Shown piece after piece: positions 7,581 to 15,317 of a stretch of 17,861 nt of DNA. A model generated the notes under the pieces. It had not been told where the DNA came from. It worked only from the letters and a program-made list of their open reading frames with translations, and searched no databases. Position numbers and translations under genes: made by a program. Location of the stretch: positions 1 to 17,861 of the forward strand of contig DUMX01000264.1 of assembly GCA_012839665.1 (NCBI GenBank), in the 5' to 3' direction. Position 1 is the first letter of the stretch, and every line of letters begins with the position of its first letter. Source of the stretch: Gelria sp. (GTDB lineage Bacteria > Bacillota > Syntrophomonadia > Syntrophomonadales > Syntrophomonadaceae).

Positions 7581-8915
7581 TTATGCGTCTGAATTGTCAG
7601 CCGTATCATCTTCATCTTCGGTTTCAGTATTCTCCGGATCGGACTCAGTCTCATCATTTAGTGTGTCATCATCTTCGATGGGGTCTGTGCCTTCGTCATT
7701 TTCATCTTCATCAGGTAAGGTTGTTTCTTCTTCAGACTGGTCGTTTTCTTCCTCTTCTTCATCTTCTACATTTTCCACTATCTGAGCCAGCATGGCAGCC
7801 ATTTCTGCCCTGGTGATAGCACTATTAGGATTAAACTTACCGTCTGGATTTCCTTTTACCACCCCGGCCTCTTTAAGTGCCAGTATGTAACCTACATCTT
7901 CGGGGGATATTTTTATACCATCGGTAAATGCCTCTTCATCGACTTCTACTGGTTCCAGCTCCAGTGCCTTGGCCAACATTACTGCCACCTGGGCTCTACT
8001 GGCCTGAACGTGACTATGGAAGCGGTTGATGTTTATTACCTTCATCTTACTGGCCTTACGAGCCTGATTTTTGGCCCATCCTGGTACATCAGCAATATTT
8101 TCATCTTCATCAATTACACTGTCATCATCTTCACTGTTCTCATCAATGGTTTCGTCAACATCACCCTCGTCAGTAGTTTCATCAACATCAGTCTCATCAG
8201 TAATCTGGTCTTCATCAGTGTTTTCATCTTCAGTATTATTCGTTTCATCAGTCTCATCATTAATAATTTCAGCCAAATTTATCACCATGACCATGGCTTC
8301 AACCTGACTTACTCCTGCATCGGGCTTGAAACTTCCATCTTCATATCCCTGAATTAGTCCACATTGTTGTACTTTTTGAATACAATTTTGAGCCCAGTGA
8401 CCTTCAGCATCCTTAAACTGCTTTTTAACTGTCTTTGCTTCCTTTGATTGTAGACGTTGCTGGACTGCTTTTTTGTTTCCACGAGTTAAATCTACTCCGC
8501 CTTTTGTTTTTTTATCAGCTTTCACCTTGGATTCTTTTTTGCTCTGGCCCTGGTTAGTAGGCTTCACCTTGTCGTTTTCTGCCTTTTTGTCAGCATTATC
8601 CTTTACTACACCATTTTTATTACCGGAATTTGATTTTTCCTTGTCTTTGTTATTGGATTTCTCTGATTTGCTGTTATTATTAGCGGATACAGACTTTCCA
8701 CTTTTAGCAGCACCCTTGTTACCAGAGTTACCCGGGGACACTGATGATGCTTTGTTTCCTGCGGATGAACTTTTCCCGCTGGATTTGCTGGCAGATACCG
8801 AAGAGCCTTTCCCTCCTCCGGAAGAGTTGCCTCCGCCATTTTTGGCCATGACCGGAGTTATCACCAGAGCCAAGCTTAATATAACTGCTAAAAACGTACA
8901 TCCTAATCTTCTCAT
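7581..8915 (-). CDS. SLH-domain surface protein with basic linker and acidic repeats
   Basis: This 444-residue secreted protein probably binds secondary cell-wall polymer. A signal peptide covers residues 1-24, with likely cleavage after 'PVMA'. Residues 25-165 are a low-complexity Ser/Gly/Asn/Lys-rich, strongly basic linker. SLH 1 is at 167-215 (FKDAEGHWAQNCIQKVQQCG), SLH 2 at 274-320 (more divergent) and SLH 3 at 329-381 (FTDG...ITRAEMAAML). An Asp/Glu/Thr-rich spacer at about 219-273, with DETD/DETT/DETI-like repeats, splits SLH 1 from SLH 2. A second acidic tail fills 383-444. Start ATG 8915 has AAGGAGG upstream. No enzymatic domain is visible. The acidic blocks could bind cations or act as spacers, which is inference. 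Confidence 0.88.
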   Translation of the reverse strand: MRRLGCTFLAVILSLALVITPVMAKNGGGNSSGGGKGSSVSASKSSGKSSSAGNKASSVSPGNSGNKGAAKSGKSVSANNNSKSEKSNNKDKEKSNSGNKNGVVKDNADKKAENDKVKPTNQGQSKKESKVKADKKTKGGVDLTRGNKKAVQQRLQSKEAKTVKKQFKDAEGHWAQNCIQKVQQCGLIQGYEDGSFKPDAGVSQVEAMVMVINLAEIINDETDETNNTEDENTDEDQITDETDVDETTDEGDVDETIDENSEDDDSVIDEDENIADVPGWAKNQARKASKMKVININRFHSHVQASRAQVAVMLAKALELEPVEVDEEAFTDGIKISPEDVGYILALKEAGVVKGNPDGKFNPNSAITRAEMAAMLAQIVENVEDEEEEENDQSEEETTLPDEDENDEGTDPIEDDDTLNDETESDPENTETEDEDDTADNSDA

Positions 8916-9161
8916 TAACCGTCCTCCTTTTTGGCTAAATTGTAAATATTCTTACTATTAATTTTACCGCCAAAAACAAAACCTTACATCGACAGAAGGT
9001 CCAATTTTAACCGGGACCGTTATATAGGACTTTCTGTTCTGCCTTACATCTAATTAAACCAGCAGTTCAATAGCTGCGCCTTTGGCAAAATTAAGCCAGG
9101 CCCGTTTTTCATAAATCACATCTTTTTTTCATACATCATATTAAGAATAAAAGAAGGAGAA
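8916..9161. other. Non-coding spacer between the SLH gene and a small ORF
   Basis: This A/T-rich stretch holds the SLH Shine-Dalgarno (AAGGAGG near 8923-8930) and, presumably, the SLH promoter on the minus strand, for which I found no strong -35/-10 pair. I see no RNA gene, repeat or longer coding frame in it. Confidence 0.4.
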
Positions 9162-9257
9162 ATGAAAAATAGCGCTATCTATGCCAAAACATTAAATTCC
9201 CAACTCCTGACCCAGCTTACATCAGGAAACAAAACCTATAGTCCGGTATGGCTGTAA
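9162..9257 (+). CDS. Possible small protein, 31 residues
   Basis: ATG 9162 follows AAGGAGA, a strong Shine-Dalgarno at correct spacing, and the frame (starting MKNSAIYAKTLNSQ) runs for 31 codons to TAA at 9255-9257. It ends seven bases before the 3' end of the DegV gene on the other strand, so the two are convergent. The peptide is polar, with no signal peptide or membrane segment, and I recognise no family. It may be a real small gene, a remnant, or chance. Confidence 0.3.
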   Translation: MKNSAIYAKTLNSQLLTQLTSGNKTYSPVWL

Positions 9258-9264
9258 TCGATTC

Positions 9265-10107
9265 TTAATCTTCAAAAAATACTGAAAACGTGCCGGCACC
9301 AACGTGGGAACCAATAACTGGCCCTATCTCGCCGATAATTACTTCGGGAACGTGAAACCTTTCTTTCATAGTACTTTTCAGGTATTCTGCATCATCCGGG
9401 CAAACACTATGGCAAATACCAACAGTTTGACTACTCAGGTCTGAGCCTAAAGTCTCCATTAGCTCTATAAGCTTATTCCTCGCTCCTCTACGCCCACGAG
9501 CCTTGCTAAAGGGTACAATTTTCCCTTCCGCATCCATATGCAGAACCGGTTTTATATCCAGGGCACCTGCTAAAATTCCCTTGGCTCGGGATAAGCGCCC
9601 TCCTTTTATGAGGATATCCAAATTTCCAACCACAAAGATACAGCGCATCCTGTTTTGCATTTCATTCAGGCGGTTTATAATTGAGGATACCTGCTCCCCA
9701 GATTGAGCCATGCGGGCGGCCTCTAATACCATTAATCCCTGGCCAACCGAAGCTTTTCTGGAGTCAATAACATGTATGGGCTCACCTGTAAGCATTTCTG
9801 CAGCTATACTAGCAGACTGAACCGTCCCCGATATTCCAGCGGATAAATGGATACTAATAATTTGTTGGTTTTGTTCAATGGCTTTTTGGTACTGTACCAG
9901 AAAATCTCCTGGCATAGGCTGGCTGGTGCTGGGTAGTTGAGATGATGTTTTTAAGCGCTCATAGAAGGAAGCGTTATTAAAATGCTCCGGTAGAATTTCC
10001 TCATCCCCGAATCTCACTCTTAAAGGCACAACTATAATATTGTAGCATTCCAATAATTCAGGATGTAAGTCACAACAGTTGTCGGTTATTATTTGAATTC
10101 CTACTAT
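9265..10107 (-). CDS. DegV family fatty-acid-binding protein, apparent ATA start
   Basis: DegV proteins bind a long-chain fatty acid; Gram-positive homologues (FakB) present it to the fatty acid kinase FakA. Recognisable parts are 'VVPLRVRFGDEEI', 'TSQPMPGDF', 'ISIHLSAGISGTVQSA', 'VIDSRKASVGQGLMV', 'LIKGGRLS', 'LDIKPVLHMDAEGKI' and the C-terminal 'IGPVIGSHVGAGTFSVFF'. A TTG at 10053 gives only 262 residues, has no Shine-Dalgarno, and drops the conserved first strand. The frame stays open upstream and encodes 'IQIITDNCCDLHPELLE', the family's 'TDS..DL' start. The only well-placed initiator is ATA at 10107, six bases after AGGAG (10118-10114), giving 280 residues, the usual DegV length. No fakA gene is in the window. 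Function within the family is uncertain. Confidence 0.85.
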   Translation of the reverse strand: MVGIQIITDNCCDLHPELLECYNIIVVPLRVRFGDEEILPEHFNNASFYERLKTSSQLPSTSQPMPGDFLVQYQKAIEQNQQIISIHLSAGISGTVQSASIAAEMLTGEPIHVIDSRKASVGQGLMVLEAARMAQSGEQVSSIINRLNEMQNRMRCIFVVGNLDILIKGGRLSRAKGILAGALDIKPVLHMDAEGKIVPFSKARGRRGARNKLIELMETLGSDLSSQTVGICHSVCPDDAEYLKSTMKERFHVPEVIIGEIGPVIGSHVGAGTFSVFFED

Positions 10108-10142
10108 AACTCACTCCTATCATAATCAAGTAAACCAGAGTA

Positions 10143-10172
10143 ATTGTAACATAATGGGAAGAGTTAAGCCAA
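10143..10172 (-). promoter_or_regulatory. Putative promoter of the DegV gene
   Basis: On the minus strand TTGGCT (10172-10167) and TACAAT (10148-10143) are 18 bases apart, ending about 35 bases before the ATA start codon. The -35 box is weak. Confidence 0.4.
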
Positions 10173-10195
10173 GTATACTATTTATTGTATATAAT
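10167..10195 (+). promoter_or_regulatory. Putative promoter of recQ
   Basis: A consensus TATAAT lies at 10190-10195, about 31 bases before the recQ ATG. The expected -35 position (10167-10172, AGCCAA) does not match consensus and coincides with the -35 box of the divergent DegV promoter. I saw no LexA-type box. Confidence 0.4.
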
Positions 10196-10226
10196 GATAG
10201 CAGAATCAATTAAGGAGAATAGTGAT

Positions 10227-12380
10227 ATGCAAGCTTCAATCCCACAAGTGATGGATCAGTACTTTGGTTTTCTGGAGTTTAAGGATGGTCAGGAAGAGGT
10301 TATACATAGCATTTTAGAAGGTCGTGACACCCTGGGGATAATGCCTACCGGGGGTGGCAAATCTCTATGCTACCAACTTCCCGGCCTGATACTGCCGGGA
10401 CTTACCCTGGTTATATCTCCCCTGATTGCTCTGATGAAGGACCAGGTAGACGCCCTTAATGACCAGGGGATAGCTGCTTCTTATATTAATAGTTCACTTA
10501 CCCAAAATGAGTTCTACTGGCGCCTGAATATGGCCCGACAGGGTAAATATAAACTGCTCTACGTAGCTCCAGAGCGTTTGGAATCTGATCAATTTGCCGA
10601 ACTTTTGGATGGGCTCCCCCTCTCCTTGGTAGCCATTGATGAAGCCCATTGTGTTTCCCAGTGGGGACACGATTTCCGAACCAGTTATTTAAGAATCAAA
10701 TCCTGGATTGAGACTTTGGCCAAACGGCCAGTGGTAGCTGCCTTTACCGCTACTGCTACCCCCAAAGTACAAAAAGATATAGTGAAACTGTTGGGGCTTA
10801 AAGACCCGCTGGTCTTACTCAACCCTTTCGACCGGGCTAACCTTTATTTTTCCGTAGTCAAAGGCATAGAGCGCACAAGTTTCATCTGCCGTTACCTGGA
10901 CGAGCACCCGGACCATGCCGGTATTATTTATGTGGCTACTCGTAAAGAAGTAGAAAACCTGTTTGAAGAGCTTGGTAAGCGTGGTTATTCGGTGGGCAAA
11001 TACCATGCCGGCTTAAATAATGCCGAAAGGAATAGTTATCAAGAGGCTTTAATTTTTGATAGGATTCAGGTAATGGTGGCTACCAATGCCTTCGGCCTGG
11101 GTATTGACAAATCCAATGTACGTTTTGTTATTCATCATAATATGCCCCGGCATCTGGAAGCCTATTATCAGGAAGCCGGACGAGCCGGGCGAGATGGTCA
11201 ACCTGCTGATTGTATCCTGCTCTACCAGGCACAGGATATACTAATTCAAAAATTCCTGATTGAGCAAAGCATCCGGTCTGAAGTCCGCAAAGATATGGAA
11301 TACGATAAACTGCAAAACATGATTGACTACTGCCACACTACCCGTTGCCTGCGCCAATATATACTGGCATATTTCGGTGAAAAGGATAACCCTGAACATT
11401 GCAATCAATGTGCTAATTGTTTAGAACGGGAACTGCGCGATATTACTATCGAGGCGCAAAAGATTTTTTCCTGTATCGTACGAATGAGACAACCCTACGG
11501 TAGTAAATTAATTGCTGCGGTCTTAAAGGGAAGTAAACAAAAAAGAATAAGGCAATTAGGTTTTGACCAGCTCTCTACCTTCGGGATTATGAGTAACTTT
11601 AAGATCCAACAAATTATTGATTTAATTAATCTACTGGCTGCTGAAGATTACCTTATTATTGAAAGTGGACGCTACCCGGTCGTAAAACTAACCCGGCGCT
11701 CGCTCCCGGTTCTGCGTAGTGAAGAAAAAGTTATAGTCAGTTTACCCAAACTACCACAAGCAGCCGCACCCGAAAGCGAAATTTTTCAGGCTCTGCGCGA
11801 TTTGCGCCGGCAAATTGCCCGGGAACAGGAACTGCCTCCTTATATCATTTTCCCGGATACCACTCTGCAGGAAATGGCTGCCTACCTGCCCCAAAATCGA
11901 GAAGAAATGCTTAAAATAAACGGAGTAGGCCAGATAAAGTATGAACGATATGGTGAGCAATTTCTGGAGATAATAAAGCTATATTCGGCAGAATCAGCAC
12001 CTACCGGGGACCTGCAACCTGACAATAACAATAATACCCATGTTCCCAAAAGCCCGTCTCCACGAAAGAACAAATCCAAAAAGCCTGAAACTCCCTCCCA
12101 TCTTCTCTCCTGGCAAGAGCATCAGTCCGGTAAATCCCTGCCAACAATAGCTACTGAACGTAATTTAAGCTTATCCACTATAGAAGATCACCTGCTAAAA
12201 GCTGCTAAGGAAGGTTACCCGGTAAACTGGGACCAATTCCTCAGCCCTTCGGAGGAGGAACAGATATTAGCCGCAGCACAAGTCGTAGGCTACGAAAAAC
12301 TCCGACCTATTAAAGCTAGTCTGCCCGATACCATAGGTTGGTTTGCCATAAAAGTTGCCTTGATTAAAAACCAGCAGTAG
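10227..12380 (+). CDS. recQ: ATP-dependent DNA helicase RecQ
   Basis: This 717-residue 3'-5' DNA helicase acts in recombination repair and fork restart. Helicase core: Walker A TGGGKS (41-46, K45), DEAH 138-141 followed by 'CVSQWGHDFR', 'FTATATP' (173-179), 'GIIYVATRKE' and the motif VI arginines in 'QEAGRAGRDG' (R319, R322). Zinc-binding and RQC part: C374, C392, C395 and C398, then a winged helix to about 500. HRDC domain: about 512-587. A Ser/Lys/Pro/Asn linker (about 588-622) leads to a C-terminal HTH_40-type helix-turn-helix (about 625-715), common in Firmicute RecQ. I chose ATG 10227 because AGGAG (10213-10217) lies nine bases before it; a TTG at 10185 would overlap the -10 region. Divergent from the DegV gene. 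Confidence 0.97.
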   Translation: MQASIPQVMDQYFGFLEFKDGQEEVIHSILEGRDTLGIMPTGGGKSLCYQLPGLILPGLTLVISPLIALMKDQVDALNDQGIAASYINSSLTQNEFYWRLNMARQGKYKLLYVAPERLESDQFAELLDGLPLSLVAIDEAHCVSQWGHDFRTSYLRIKSWIETLAKRPVVAAFTATATPKVQKDIVKLLGLKDPLVLLNPFDRANLYFSVVKGIERTSFICRYLDEHPDHAGIIYVATRKEVENLFEELGKRGYSVGKYHAGLNNAERNSYQEALIFDRIQVMVATNAFGLGIDKSNVRFVIHHNMPRHLEAYYQEAGRAGRDGQPADCILLYQAQDILIQKFLIEQSIRSEVRKDMEYDKLQNMIDYCHTTRCLRQYILAYFGEKDNPEHCNQCANCLERELRDITIEAQKIFSCIVRMRQPYGSKLIAAVLKGSKQKRIRQLGFDQLSTFGIMSNFKIQQIIDLINLLAAEDYLIIESGRYPVVKLTRRSLPVLRSEEKVIVSLPKLPQAAAPESEIFQALRDLRRQIAREQELPPYIIFPDTTLQEMAAYLPQNREEMLKINGVGQIKYERYGEQFLEIIKLYSAESAPTGDLQPDNNNNTHVPKSPSPRKNKSKKPETPSHLLSWQEHQSGKSLPTIATERNLSLSTIEDHLLKAAKEGYPVNWDQFLSPSEEEQILAAAQVVGYEKLRPIKASLPDTIGWFAIKVALIKNQQ

Positions 12381-12398
12381 ATAGAATCAAGAAGGCGG

Positions 12399-12497
12399 TT
12401 AGACGCGGATTCCCTCTTCTATTAAATCAAAAAACAGCTTAATCATCGCCATATATTTGTCCAGATAAGCTGCCGATACTTTTGTCCACTTAAGCAT
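12399..12497 (-). CDS. Possible small protein, 32 residues
   Basis: The minus strand has ATG 12497 six bases after GAGG (12507-12504) and a frame beginning MLKWTKVSAAYLDKYMAMIK and ending GIRV at TAA 12401-12399. The peptide looks protein-like: an amphipathic helix pattern with mixed charge and a hydrophobic 'IKLFFDLIEE' core. It lies convergent to recQ and in the spacer before the SBBP gene. I recognise no family. It could be a small gene or the tail of a decayed larger one. Confidence 0.35.
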   Translation of the reverse strand: MLKWTKVSAAYLDKYMAMIKLFFDLIEEGIRV

Positions 12498-12612
12498 ATA
12501 TATCCTCTCTAACATAAAGCAGTCGTCTTAAGCACCGAAACATTAGATACTGCATAACATACTATTATAAATGACAAATAATGGTGTTAATGGAAGGAGG
12601 CAATAGAATCTG

Positions 12613-14829
12613 GTGTTTAAATTTATAAATATTGATGGAAACAGCCACTTGGATAAGTTATCTGTGGAAAACAGAGAACAGATTAAAAATATCTATAAGA
12701 AGAAGCCTTTGTCTTTTGTTCCCAATAAAGGGCAGGTTGATGAAAAGGTTTGCTACCACACAAGGGGGCCTGGTTATTCTATTTTCTTTACCCCGGAAGC
12801 AGCTGTGTTTAGTTTTATTGAAAAGCCCAAGATTGAGAAGGAATTTGATGAGAAAAATGTTTTTGATAGACGCAGAGAGAGGTTTCTGAAAGAGGAAGAA
12901 CAGCAGGCTAAAGGGGTGGCGGTTTATTTAAGATATCTGGATGCAAACCCTGATGTGAGGATTAAAGGCCGCTGCGAAGGGACGGGAAAGGTAAATTATT
13001 TCAAAGGAAATGATCCGAAAAAATGGATTTCTAATCTATCCAGTTTTGAAGAAATCGAATACAAGGAACTGTGGCCTGGAATTGACCTGGTTTTTCGAGC
13101 GGTAAACGGCCAGCTTAAATATGATTTTATTGTGCAGCCGGGAGCCAGAGTGGAAGATATTCGACTGGCATATGATGGTGCAGACAGTGTGACTCTGGAT
13201 GAAACAGGTAATTTATCTATCAAAACTGCACTCGGTAATCTGATTGATGAGCGACCGACAGCTTATCAGCAAATTGGGGAGAAGAACATCGATGTAGAGT
13301 GTGATTTTATTTTAGAGCAAGATAAAGATAGCGAAAATGTATTTGGATTTAGGGTGAATGATTCATATAATACCCATGTTCCACTCACTATTGATCCCGG
13401 GCTTGAGTATTCAACTTTCCTCGGGGAAGGTGATTATGATAATGGTTATGGAATTGCAGTGGATGATTTGGGAAATGCATATGTAACAGGGTTTACTTTT
13501 TCAACGGATTTCCCCACAACTCCCGGAGCATATGATCAATCCTCTAATGGAGACGGTGATGTTTTTATAACAAAACTGGATACCACCGGTTCTAACCTGA
13601 TCTATTCAACTTTCCTCGGGGGAAGTTATCATGATCAGGGTAATGGAATTGCAGTGGATGATTTGGGAAATGCATATGTAACAGGAAGTACTTTTTCAAC
13701 GGATTTCCCCACAACTCCCGGAGCATATAATACATCACATAATGGAGGCTTCGATGTATTTGTAACAAAACTTAATAACACCGGTTCTAGCCTGATCTAT
13801 TCAACTTTCCTCGGGGGAAGTGATTTTGATGAGGGTAATGGAATTGCAATGGATGGATCGGGAAATGCATATGTAACTGGAATTACTGATTCAACGGATT
13901 TCCCCACAACTACCGGAGCATATAATACTGGGCATAATGGAGGCTATGATGTTTTTGTAACAAAACTAAATAGCACCGGTTCTAGCCTGATCTATTCAAC
14001 CTTCCTCGGGGGAAGTGAATTTGATGAGGGTAATGGAATTGCAGTGGATGATTTGAGAAATGCATATGTAACAGGGAGTACTTTTTCAACGGATTTCCCC
14101 ACAACTCCCGGAGCATATGATACTGGGCATAGTGGGGGATTAGATGTTTTTGTAACAAAACTAGATAGCACCGGTTCTAGCCTCAGCTATTCAACTTTCC
14201 TTGGAGGAAGTTATTCTGATAAGGGTAATGGCATTGCAGTGGATGGATCGGAAAATGCATATGTAACTGGAATTACTGATTCAACGGATTTCCCCACAAC
14301 TCCTGGAGCATATAATACTGAGAAGCATAATTGGGAATCAGATGTATTTGTAACAAAACTAAATAGCACCGGTTCTAGCCTCAGCTATTCAACGTTCCTC
14401 GGGGGAAGTGATTTGGATGAGGGCAATGGAATTGCACTGGATGGATCGGGAAATGCATATGTAACAGGAATTACTTATTCAACGGATTTCCCCACAACTA
14501 CCGGAGCATATAATACTGGGCATAATGGGAAATTAGATGTATTTGTAACAAGACTTAATAGCACCGGTTCTAGCCTCAGCTATTCAACTTTCCTCGGGGG
14601 AAGTGAATTTGATTATGGTAATGGAATTGCAGTGGATGATTTGGGAAATGCATATGTAACTGGGCATACTGATTCACCGGATTTCCCCACAACTCCCGGA
14701 GCATATGATCAATCCTATAATGGATACGGTGATGTTTTTGTAACTAAAATTGCAACAGAAATAAAACCCCCTCCAGGCTATACACGAGTTTTTATTCACT
14801 ATTTTAATGACAGGATATGCAGGGATTAA
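12613..14829 (+). CDS. SBBP-repeat beta-propeller protein with N-terminal NKGQ domain
   Basis: This 738-residue protein probably acts in surface adhesion or binding. Residues 34-262 carry the region that usually precedes SBBP repeats ('FVPNKGQVDEKVCYHTRGPGYSIFFT', 'VNYFKGNDPKKWISNL', 'YKELWPGIDLVFR', 'LTIDPGLEYSTFLG'), cut here into pieces. Residues 266 to about 714 hold seven SBBP repeats of 65 residues (one of 66), each 'YSTFLGGS..D.GNGIAVD..GNAYVTG.T.STDFPTTPGAY.......DVFVTKL..TGS'. Seven units would fit one closed seven-bladed propeller. Members are usually exported, but I see no signal peptide after GTG 12613. The tail is only about 20 residues (KPPPGYTRVFIHYFNDRICRD), so a C-terminal domain may be lost. 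AGGAGG at 12595-12600 is 12 bases from the GTG; a CTG at 12610 is in frame. Single gene with its own terminator. Confidence 0.88.
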   Translation: MFKFINIDGNSHLDKLSVENREQIKNIYKKKPLSFVPNKGQVDEKVCYHTRGPGYSIFFTPEAAVFSFIEKPKIEKEFDEKNVFDRRRERFLKEEEQQAKGVAVYLRYLDANPDVRIKGRCEGTGKVNYFKGNDPKKWISNLSSFEEIEYKELWPGIDLVFRAVNGQLKYDFIVQPGARVEDIRLAYDGADSVTLDETGNLSIKTALGNLIDERPTAYQQIGEKNIDVECDFILEQDKDSENVFGFRVNDSYNTHVPLTIDPGLEYSTFLGEGDYDNGYGIAVDDLGNAYVTGFTFSTDFPTTPGAYDQSSNGDGDVFITKLDTTGSNLIYSTFLGGSYHDQGNGIAVDDLGNAYVTGSTFSTDFPTTPGAYNTSHNGGFDVFVTKLNNTGSSLIYSTFLGGSDFDEGNGIAMDGSGNAYVTGITDSTDFPTTTGAYNTGHNGGYDVFVTKLNSTGSSLIYSTFLGGSEFDEGNGIAVDDLRNAYVTGSTFSTDFPTTPGAYDTGHSGGLDVFVTKLDSTGSSLSYSTFLGGSYSDKGNGIAVDGSENAYVTGITDSTDFPTTPGAYNTEKHNWESDVFVTKLNSTGSSLSYSTFLGGSDLDEGNGIALDGSGNAYVTGITYSTDFPTTTGAYNTGHNGKLDVFVTRLNSTGSSLSYSTFLGGSEFDYGNGIAVDDLGNAYVTGHTDSPDFPTTPGAYDQSYNGYGDVFVTKIATEIKPPPGYTRVFIHYFNDRICRD
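13408..14754 (+). repeat. Seven tandem 195-base coding repeats (SBBP)
   Basis: Repeat units begin at 13408, 13603, 13798, 13993, 14188, 14386 and 14581. All spacings are 195 bases except unit five, which is 198 bases with one extra codon. Long stretches are identical between units at the DNA level, such as TATTCAACTTTCCTCGG and ACGGATTTCCCCACAACT. Two alternating unit types occur: 'DDLGNAYVTG.TFS' (units 1, 2, 4; unit 7 partly) and 'DGSGNAYVTGIT' (units 3, 5, 6). Units 1 and 7 also share 'GAYDQS.NG.GDVF'. Confidence 0.93.
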
Positions 14830-14862
14830 GGCTGCATTTTGATTAAGGATAATAAAATCAGG

Positions 14863-14907
14863 AACTCCCCGGCCAGTTAAAATATAGACAGGGGAGTTTC
14901 TATTTTT
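14863..14907 (+). terminator. Rho-independent terminator of the SBBP gene
   Basis: AACTCCCC (14863-14870) pairs with GGGGAGTT (14891-14898) over a 20-base loop and is followed by TTCTATTTTT. It lies 33 bases after the SBBP stop codon. The long loop makes it a moderate call. Confidence 0.6.
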
Positions 14908-14987
14908 ACATACCTTTATTACTCGCAGGTTTGGCCACGTCAGAAGAACCCTGTAGTTTTTGGCTAACTCATCCAGATAGGTGTTAA

Positions 14988-15158
14988 ATGTGTAAGAAGA
15001 TGCTTTACCCGGTTGTAATTGGAGCCACCCTGGAAGCCCAAAAAGAAATAGTGACCCCATGTGTCCAAGAGGCCACTATCATTGGTGATGATTTAAATAT
15101 TATTTTTAGACCCCAGTTAAGGAGTTCGCATAAGGCTGGTGTCGGAGGCGGGACTTGA
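14988..15158 (+). other. Possible gene fragment next to the tRNA-Leu 3' end
   Basis: From ATG 14988, with AGGTG a few bases upstream, a 56-codon frame reads MCKKMLYPVVIGATLEAQKE, continues IVTPCVQEATIIGDDLNIIF and then runs into the antisense of the tRNA gene before stopping at 15156-15158. The first 45 codons look protein-like, but the end inside a tRNA shows that it is at best a truncated remnant. I do not recognise it. The rest of 14908-15136 holds nothing else that I can support. Confidence 0.25.
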
Positions 15159-15221
15159 ACCCGCACCCGGTTAAGGATACGCCCCTCAAACGTACGTGTC
15201 TGCCCATTCCACCACTCCGAC
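15137..15221 (-). tRNA. tRNA-Leu, anticodon GAG
   Basis: The minus strand folds as a class II tRNA. The acceptor stem pairs GTCGGAG (15221-15215) with CTCCGAC (15147-15141). The anticodon stem TACGT/GCGTA surrounds loop TTGAGGG with anticodon GAG (15187-15185). A long variable arm follows, then T-arm GCGGG-TTCAAGT-CCCGC, discriminator A, and an encoded CCA end (15139-15137). It reads CUC and CUU leucine codons. A near-consensus promoter lies upstream. Confidence 0.97.
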
Positions 15222-15256
15222 ACAATTATAAAATTATCAGTATCCCAACGAAAATA

Positions 15257-15285
15257 ATTATATAATGGTTTGGGATTGGTGTCAA
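15257..15285 (-). promoter_or_regulatory. Perfect-consensus sigma-A promoter of tRNA-Leu
   Basis: On the minus strand TTGACA (15285-15280) and TATAAT (15262-15257) are exactly 17 bases apart. Both hexamers match consensus fully. The predicted start is about 30 bases before the mature tRNA 5' end. Confidence 0.93.
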
Positions 15286-15317
15286 TTGCTCTGCCGCTTG
15301 TACGCATCTTTTAGAAT

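Noticed and set aside
7583..8961. Long plus-strand ORFs rich in Ser, Leu or Phe opposite the SLH gene
   Set aside because: They mirror the low-complexity acidic and Ser/Lys-rich coding of the SLH gene, have no ribosome-binding sites and resemble no family.
10185..10226. TTG start 14 codons upstream for RecQ
   Set aside because: It would overlap the TATAAT box and has no Shine-Dalgarno; ATG 10227 has AGGAG.
13408..14754. CRISPR-like tandem repeats
   Set aside because: The 195-base period is a multiple of three, lies inside one open frame and encodes protein blades; there are no unique spacers.
14674..15060. 128-codon minus-strand ORF opposite the SBBP 3' end
   Set aside because: It passes through the terminator hairpin and the antisense of the SBBP gene, with no start context; treated as a shadow.
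15005..15307. 100-codon minus-strand ORF across the tRNA
   Set aside because: It spans the tRNA-Leu gene and its promoter; coding there is not credible.
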